NCBI GenBank assembly: GCA_036725345.1
Contig: DAIMEJ010000002.1
Coordinates: forward strand, 62,001-126,000
Direction: 5' to 3'
DNA: 64,000 nucleotides
From: JAPLJU01 sp036725345
GTDB taxonomy: Bacteria > Desulfobacterota > Syntrophia > Syntrophales > UBA2192
The notes beneath the pieces are model-generated. The model was given only the letters and a program-made list of their open reading frames with translations, was not told the origin of the DNA and ran no database searches. The position numbers and the translations under genes were made by a program. Of this stretch, positions 59,841-64,000 are shown one piece after another. Numbering within the stretch: position 1 is the stretch's first letter; every line of letters begins with the position of its first letter.

Positions 59841-60713
59841 ATGAAAGCCATTGATGTCCAGGTACAGACCTTTACCAGGGAGGCAATGAAATACCACCCT
59901 CAACCGGAAGAAATCGAGGCGATGGCGCGAAGCGTTTTCAAGCGGGAGTCGGTCTTTGTGGAAGAGAAGGCCTTCATCGCCGGAATAAGGGAAGCGGGCG
60001 TCCGCGCTATTTTAATGAGCCCCATGGGCTGGGCCAGGGCCGGACGTGACATGGCACGGATCAGGGAGATGCACGACTACATGGGGCACCTGAAAAAAAC
60101 CCATCCCGACGTTGTGCTCGGCTGCTGGGGGGATATAGACCCCCGGCTGGGTTACCCGGGTGCCCGGGAATTGGAGCGATGCATCCGGGACGTCGGCATG
60201 ATGGGTATCTATACCGGGGCCATCCTGACGGGGATTCCCGTCAACGACGGGCTCTACAGGCCTTTGTACGAGGTGTGCGCCGAGGCCGGCGTGCCGGTAA
60301 AGTTATCCGTCGGGATGACCGCCGTCGGGCAGGGCAAGCCCGGAGGGGGCGGCATACACCTGATCCATGAGAACCCTATTCCCTATGTCGACGATGTGGC
60401 CAGACAATTCCCCGGACTGACGGTCATTGCCGCCCATTGCGCCTGGCCTTTTCACAACGAAATGACCGCCGTGATGATACACAAGGCCAACGTCCACAAC
60501 GAGCTGCACGGCTGGTCGCCGCGATACTTCCCCCCGGAGCTCAAACGGGAGATCAACGGCAGGCTTCAGGGCCGGTTCATGTTCGGTACCGACTATCCCT
60601 GGTTTTCCTATGAGAGGTTGTTCAAGGACTGGGAAGGCGAGGGCTACAAACCGGAGATATTGGAGAAGGTCTATCACCAGAACGCCCGGAGGATTCTCGG
60701 CCTGGCCGGGTGA
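59841..60713 (+). CDS. amidohydrolase-2 (ACMSD-like) protein lacking the HxH metal motif
   Basis: 290 residues. TVIAAHCAWPFHNE and RFMFGTDYPWFSYERLF match the ACMSD/decarboxylase branch. But the usual N-terminal IDxHxH is MKAIDVQVQTFT, so two metal ligands are replaced by Gln. Some decarboxylases in this branch tolerate changes there, or it may be catalytically altered. It follows the aldolase and SlyD genes in the same direction. Confidence 0.82.
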   Translation: MKAIDVQVQTFTREAMKYHPQPEEIEAMARSVFKRESVFVEEKAFIAGIREAGVRAILMSPMGWARAGRDMARIREMHDYMGHLKKTHPDVVLGCWGDIDPRLGYPGARELERCIRDVGMMGIYTGAILTGIPVNDGLYRPLYEVCAEAGVPVKLSVGMTAVGQGKPGGGGIHLIHENPIPYVDDVARQFPGLTVIAAHCAWPFHNEMTAVMIHKANVHNELHGWSPRYFPPELKREINGRLQGRFMFGTDYPWFSYERLFKDWEGEGYKPEILEKVYHQNARRILGLAG

Positions 60714-60789
60714 GTCGGGAATCCGTATAACACCCCGGTGGATAAGACAATTCCGGGGGTCCCGCCTGCTGACGGCGGTGAGAGACGCC

Positions 60790-60818
60790 AGAGCCCGGAT
60801 GGGCTGCATCCGGGCTCT
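60790..60818. terminator. bidirectional terminator
   Basis: AGAGCCCGGATG-GGCTG-CATCCGGGCTCT, perfect 12-bp stem, followed by GTTTAGTTT on the plus strand, between convergent genes. Confidence 0.88.
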
Positions 60819-60834
60819 GTTTAGTTTAATGTTC

Positions 60835-62352
60835 TCAGGAGATGAAGAGATTCTTCGATGAGAAGCTCGGGTCGCTCGTGAGCCGCACCCCCAGTCGCCG
60901 GAGCCCTGCCTCGTCTCCCGGGGTCGGGATGTGGGTCATGTGAACCTCGCACTCCCGCAGTTCCTTGATCTTCTCCAGGGCCAGTTGCGCCGCGGGGTTC
61001 GTCGTCGAGCTGATGCTCAGCGCGATCAGCGTCTCCTCCAGGTCGAGGCTCACGCTCTTTTCGTCCAGGATCCCCGTCTTTAGATTCCGCACCGCGTCCG
61101 TGATGAATTCGGGAAGCAGCTTGATCTTCCCCGGGACACCGGCCAGGTGCTTGATGGCGTGGATGACCACGCTCGAAGCGGCGTGCAGCAGGGGCGAGTT
61201 GTTCCCCGTGACGATGGTGCCGTCGGAGAGTTCAATGGCCGCGCCGCAGTAAATCCCCTCGTTTCCCTTTTCCTCCTCCCCGGCTGCCTGAGCGGCCTTC
61301 CGGGCCGGCTCGACGACAGGCCGGTCCTCCGGCTTGAGGTTGAAGTCTTTCAGAAAGAGCACCACCCGCTGTACTGTTTCGCGGTCGGTAAACCCCATGG
61401 CGTACTCGCACCGGTAGCGGAAATAGCGGCGGATCAGTTCCTGCTTCGAAGCCTCCTGGGTGACGGCGTCGTCAACGATGGCGAACCCCGCACGGTTGAC
61501 CCCCATGTCGGTCGGGGATTTGTAGAATGAAGGGCCTCCCGTGATCCGTTCGAGAATCCTCTTGAGGAGCGGGAAGGCCTCCACGTCGCGGTTGTAATTG
61601 ACGGACATCTTCCCGTAGGCCTCGAGGTGGAAGGGATCGATGAGGTTGAAGTCGCGGATGTCCGCTGTGGCCGCTTCATAGGCCACGTTGACGGGGTGTT
61701 TCAGCGGCAGGTTCCAGATGGGGAAGGTTTCGAACTTCGCGTAACCCGACTGGATGCCCCGCCGGTAGTCGTGGTAGAGCTGGGAGAGGCAGGTGGCGAG
61801 CTTGCCGCTCCCGGGTCCCGGCCCCGTCACGATAACGAGGGGTTTTTCGGATTGGATGCAGGCATTGGCGCCGTAGCCCTCGTCACTCACGATGAGGTCC
61901 ACGTCCGTGGGGTAGCCCTTCGTGTAGCGGTGGGTGAAAACCTCGATGTTCCGCCGCTCCAGTTTGTTCTTGAACAGGGTCGCCGACGGCTGGTTTTCAA
62001 AACGCGTGATCACGACCCCTCTCACCTCGATTCCCCAGGCCCGGAGGTCATCGATCATTTTCAGGGCGTCTGAGTCGTAGGTGATGCCGAAATCGGCCCG
62101 GATCTTCTTCCGCTCGATGTCGCCCGCGTAGATGCAAAGGAGGATGTCTGCCTTGTCTTTCAATTCCTGGATGAGGCGGATTTTGACGTTCGGGTCGTAC
62201 CCGGGGAGCACTCTGGCGGCATGGTAATCATAGAGGAGCTTCCCGCCGAACTCGAGATAGAGCTTGTTGTTGAATCGCTGGACACGCCCGAGGATCTCCG
62301 CCGTCTGTTCCGCAATGTACTTCTCGTTGTCAAAACCTTTCTTTCCCGGCAT
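60835..62352 (-). CDS. DUF1846-family protein
   Basis: 505 residues. KLYLEFGGKLLYDYHAARVL at the N-terminus, VIVTGPGPGSGKLATCLSQL and GIYCGAAIELSDGTIVTGNN are family markers; the second is a P-loop-like glycine segment. The structure of one member is known, but no reaction is established. Length fits the family. Confidence 0.88.
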   Translation of the reverse strand: MPGKKGFDNEKYIAEQTAEILGRVQRFNNKLYLEFGGKLLYDYHAARVLPGYDPNVKIRLIQELKDKADILLCIYAGDIERKKIRADFGITYDSDALKMIDDLRAWGIEVRGVVITRFENQPSATLFKNKLERRNIEVFTHRYTKGYPTDVDLIVSDEGYGANACIQSEKPLVIVTGPGPGSGKLATCLSQLYHDYRRGIQSGYAKFETFPIWNLPLKHPVNVAYEAATADIRDFNLIDPFHLEAYGKMSVNYNRDVEAFPLLKRILERITGGPSFYKSPTDMGVNRAGFAIVDDAVTQEASKQELIRRYFRYRCEYAMGFTDRETVQRVVLFLKDFNLKPEDRPVVEPARKAAQAAGEEEKGNEGIYCGAAIELSDGTIVTGNNSPLLHAASSVVIHAIKHLAGVPGKIKLLPEFITDAVRNLKTGILDEKSVSLDLEETLIALSISSTTNPAAQLALEKIKELRECEVHMTHIPTPGDEAGLRRLGVRLTSDPSFSSKNLFIS

Positions 62353-62706
62353 AGAACCCCCGTCGCCAGTTCTCTCGTCACGCTCTGGGAAAATATCAGA
62401 GAAGCCGCCCTGTGAAGATATCGCAACCGATGCCCATCGTTATGCGATTAGTCCCGACATGTGTGCCGGCGGCGGCAAAGCCGGGGGAAAAGTATCTTCT
62501 TTCTCTTTATTTGTAAAGTGATTTCCTATGAAAGAGATGGCAAGGGGGAATGGGTCTTGCGCTCCGGGTCGTCATGAGGCGCACCAGGCCGGGCAGATCC
62601 TTTCGTCTTCCGCCCCATGGTTTTATGAATGGTATGGCGGCGATGCCCCGCTGCCGCCGGGACATCGCCGCCAACCGCCGTCCTGCCCTCGAGTCGAGGC
62701 CAGGCG
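62353..62706. other. 354-bp gap between the DUF1846 and catalase genes
   Basis: Short overlapping frames on both strands have no ribosome site or recognisable product. It holds the large hairpin at 62636-62672. Confidence 0.6.
62636..62672. terminator. very stable hairpin after the catalase gene
   Basis: GGCGGCGATG-C-CCCG-CTGCCGC-CGGG-A-CATCGCCGCC: 10 plus 4 paired bases around one C/A mismatch. T-runs are poor on both strands, so termination is likely but it could be an RNA-stabilising structure. Confidence 0.6.
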
Positions 62707-64000
62707 TTAGCTCTTGGGTACTTCAGAAATCGGGATGCCGATTGCGTCGGCCACTCCCTTGCCATAGGCCGGGTCGGCCTTCATGCAGTTGCCGATGTGG
62801 CGTATCTTGACTTCCCGCGGCGCCTCGGCGATCGCCCGGGCGGTGTTTTCGAACAGGGCCTTTTTCTGCCCCGCGCTCATGAGGCGGAAGAGCAGGCCCG
62901 GCTGGGTATAGTAGTCGTCATCGTCCTTACGGAAGTCCCAGTGATCGGCGGCGCCTTCGAGGGCAAGGGGCGGTTCGGCGTATTCCGGCTGCTCCTGCCA
63001 TTCGCCGAAGCTGTTGGGCTCGTACCCGAGGGTGCTTCCGAAGTTGCCGTCCACCCGCATGGTACCGTCGCGGTGGTAGCTGTGACGGGGGCACCGGGGG
63101 GCATTTACGGGAATGAGGTAGTGATTCACTCCCAACCGGTAGCGCTGGGCATCACCGTAAGAGAACAGCCGTCCCTGGAGCATCTTGTCCGGCGAGAAAC
63201 TGATGCCGGGCACGACGTTGGCCGGGTTGAAGGCCGACTGCTCGACCTCGGCGAAATAATTTTCCGGGTTGCGGTTCAGTTCGAGAATCCCCACCTCCAT
63301 CAGGGGGTAATCCTTGTGGAGCCACACTTTCGTGAGATCGAAGGGATGGAAGCGGTATTTGGCCGCGTCCTTCTCCGGCATGATCTGTACCTTCATGGTC
63401 CATCGGGGGAAGTCTCCCTTTTCAATACTGTAGTAGAGGTCGCGCTGGTGGCTTTCCCGGCACTTGCCGATGACCCCCTCGGCCTCCTGGTCGGTGAGGT
63501 TCTTGATCCCCTGGTGGGTGATGAAGTGGAACTTGACCCAGTAGCGCTCCTTTTTAGCATTGATGAAGCTGAAGGTGTGACTGCCGAATCCGTGCATGTG
63601 GCGGTAGGTGGCGGGGATGCCGCGATCGCTCATGACGATGGTGACCTGATGCAATGCCTCGGGCAGGGAACTCCAGAAGTCCCAGTTGTTAAGGGCGCTG
63701 CGCAGATTCGTGCGCGGGTCGCGCTTGACGGCGTGGTTGAGATCCGGGAACTTCAGGGGATCGCGCAGGAAGAAGACGGGCGTGTTGTTGCCCACGAGGT
63801 CCCAGTTTCCCTCTTCCGTGTAGAACTTGATCGCGAAGCCCCGGATGTCGCGCTCGGCGTCGGCGGCGCCGCGCTCGCCTGCCACCGTGGAGAATCGGAC
63901 GAAACACTCGGTTTTCTTTCCCACCTGCGAAAAGATCTTGGCCCGGGTGTATTTGGTGATGTCCTTGGTTACCGTGAAGGTGCCGTAAGCGCCTGAACCT
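62707..64000 (-). CDS. kat: monofunctional haem catalase, N-terminus cut by the right edge
   Basis: About 431 residues are visible; the reading frame stays open to the edge (GAYGTFTVTKDITKYTRAKI and onward), so the start and distal-His region lie outside. SQVGKKTECFVRFSTVAGER, RDIRGFAIKFYTEEGNWDLV, GNNTPVFFLRDP, and the haem-ligand Tyr segment RLFSYGDAQRYRLGVNHYLI are clade-3 catalase landmarks. It dismutates H2O2, complementing the selenocysteine peroxiredoxins. Confidence 0.95.
   Translation of the reverse strand, partial: GSGAYGTFTVTKDITKYTRAKIFSQVGKKTECFVRFSTVAGERGAADAERDIRGFAIKFYTEEGNWDLVGNNTPVFFLRDPLKFPDLNHAVKRDPRTNLRSALNNWDFWSSLPEALHQVTIVMSDRGIPATYRHMHGFGSHTFSFINAKKERYWVKFHFITHQGIKNLTDQEAEGVIGKCRESHQRDLYYSIEKGDFPRWTMKVQIMPEKDAAKYRFHPFDLTKVWLHKDYPLMEVGILELNRNPENYFAEVEQSAFNPANVVPGISFSPDKMLQGRLFSYGDAQRYRLGVNHYLIPVNAPRCPRHSYHRDGTMRVDGNFGSTLGYEPNSFGEWQEQPEYAEPPLALEGAADHWDFRKDDDDYYTQPGLLFRLMSAGQKKALFENTARAIAEAPREVKIRHIGNCMKADPAYGKGVADAIGIPISEVPKS

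Noticed and set aside
62528..62710. 60-codon plus-strand frame before catalase
   Set aside because: Translation is dominated by hairpin sequence and lacks a ribosome site.
62629..63996. 455-codon plus-strand frame
   Set aside because: Antisense of catalase, which is unmistakable on the minus strand.
1..64000. CRISPR arrays, tRNA or rRNA genes, insertion sequences
   Set aside because: No regularly spaced repeats, cloverleaf-like segments or transposase frames were seen; a tRNA scan would be decisive.

Overview
This window looks like a chromosomal piece of a strictly anaerobic, GC-rich Desulfobacterota (Deltaproteobacteria), probably a syntrophic Syntrophales/Syntrophobacterales-type organism. 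That placement is inferred from gene content: ferredoxin-containing MinD ATPases, NifX/orange-protein-like proteins, sigma-54 activation, acyl-CoA chemistry (coenzyme B12 mutase, 4-hydroxybutyryl-CoA dehydratase-like protein, ADP-forming acyl-CoA synthetase), TRAP transport, and selenocysteine use in three genes. I saw no rRNA, tRNA, CRISPR array or insertion sequence.

Region 1 (1-6293, minus strand) is a compact set: rhodanese (cut by the left edge), selenocysteine-containing heavy-metal-associated (HMA) protein, OpuAC-type binding protein, Tat-exported metallo-beta-lactamase-fold protein, a 39-residue membrane peptide overlapping a ten-helix membrane protein, a small SRRSFF protein and a NifX-family protein. 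A -24/-12 promoter and TGTTTCA palindromes lie between the first gene and an adjacent PAS-AAA-Fis sigma-54 activator. I do not recognise this set as a known system; it is the best candidate here for something undescribed.

Region 2 (6488-20384): a divergent CobW-type GTPase with a large unknown N-terminal domain, then a long minus-strand array: two selenocysteine peroxiredoxins around a bacterioferritin, CGGC protein, Hdr-like Fe-S protein, TrmO, NifU-like scaffold, MBL protein, radical SAM, Mrp, two MinD-ferredoxin ATPases, a Gly-rich zinc-ribbon protein, an encapsulated-ferritin-like protein, two NifX/orange-protein-like proteins and two DUF5320-type proteins. Fur and two Fur-box-like palindromes sit at its head, suggesting iron control of Fe-S, metal-cofactor and peroxide functions.

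Region 3 (20749-31669): small unknown and DUF2284 proteins, M24 peptidase, CobO, MeaB and a two-subunit B12 mutase. Active-site residues (Phe91, Gln209) point to isobutyryl-CoA rather than methylmalonyl-CoA. A divergent MtnA-like protein, a 4-hydroxybutyryl-CoA dehydratase-like protein and a PAS-LuxR regulator follow.

Region 4 (31786-49952): unknown small genes, an AT-richer methyltransferase, ADP-forming acyl-CoA synthetase, multi-PAS hybrid kinase, a TPM/nucleotidyltransferase/LemA operon, periplasmic rhodanese, NUDIX, RNA methyltransferase, rhomboid, lipoprotein, SfsA-DUF123 fusion, LOG-like protein and PilZ-MotA-MotB.

Region 5 (50116-64000): TRAP transporter, enoyl-CoA hydratase with an M24 peptidase, an orphan replication-protein-like HTH gene, an exported hydratase-fold protein, DapA-family aldolase, SlyD, an amidohydrolase lacking its HxH motif, DUF1846 protein and a catalase cut by the right edge.
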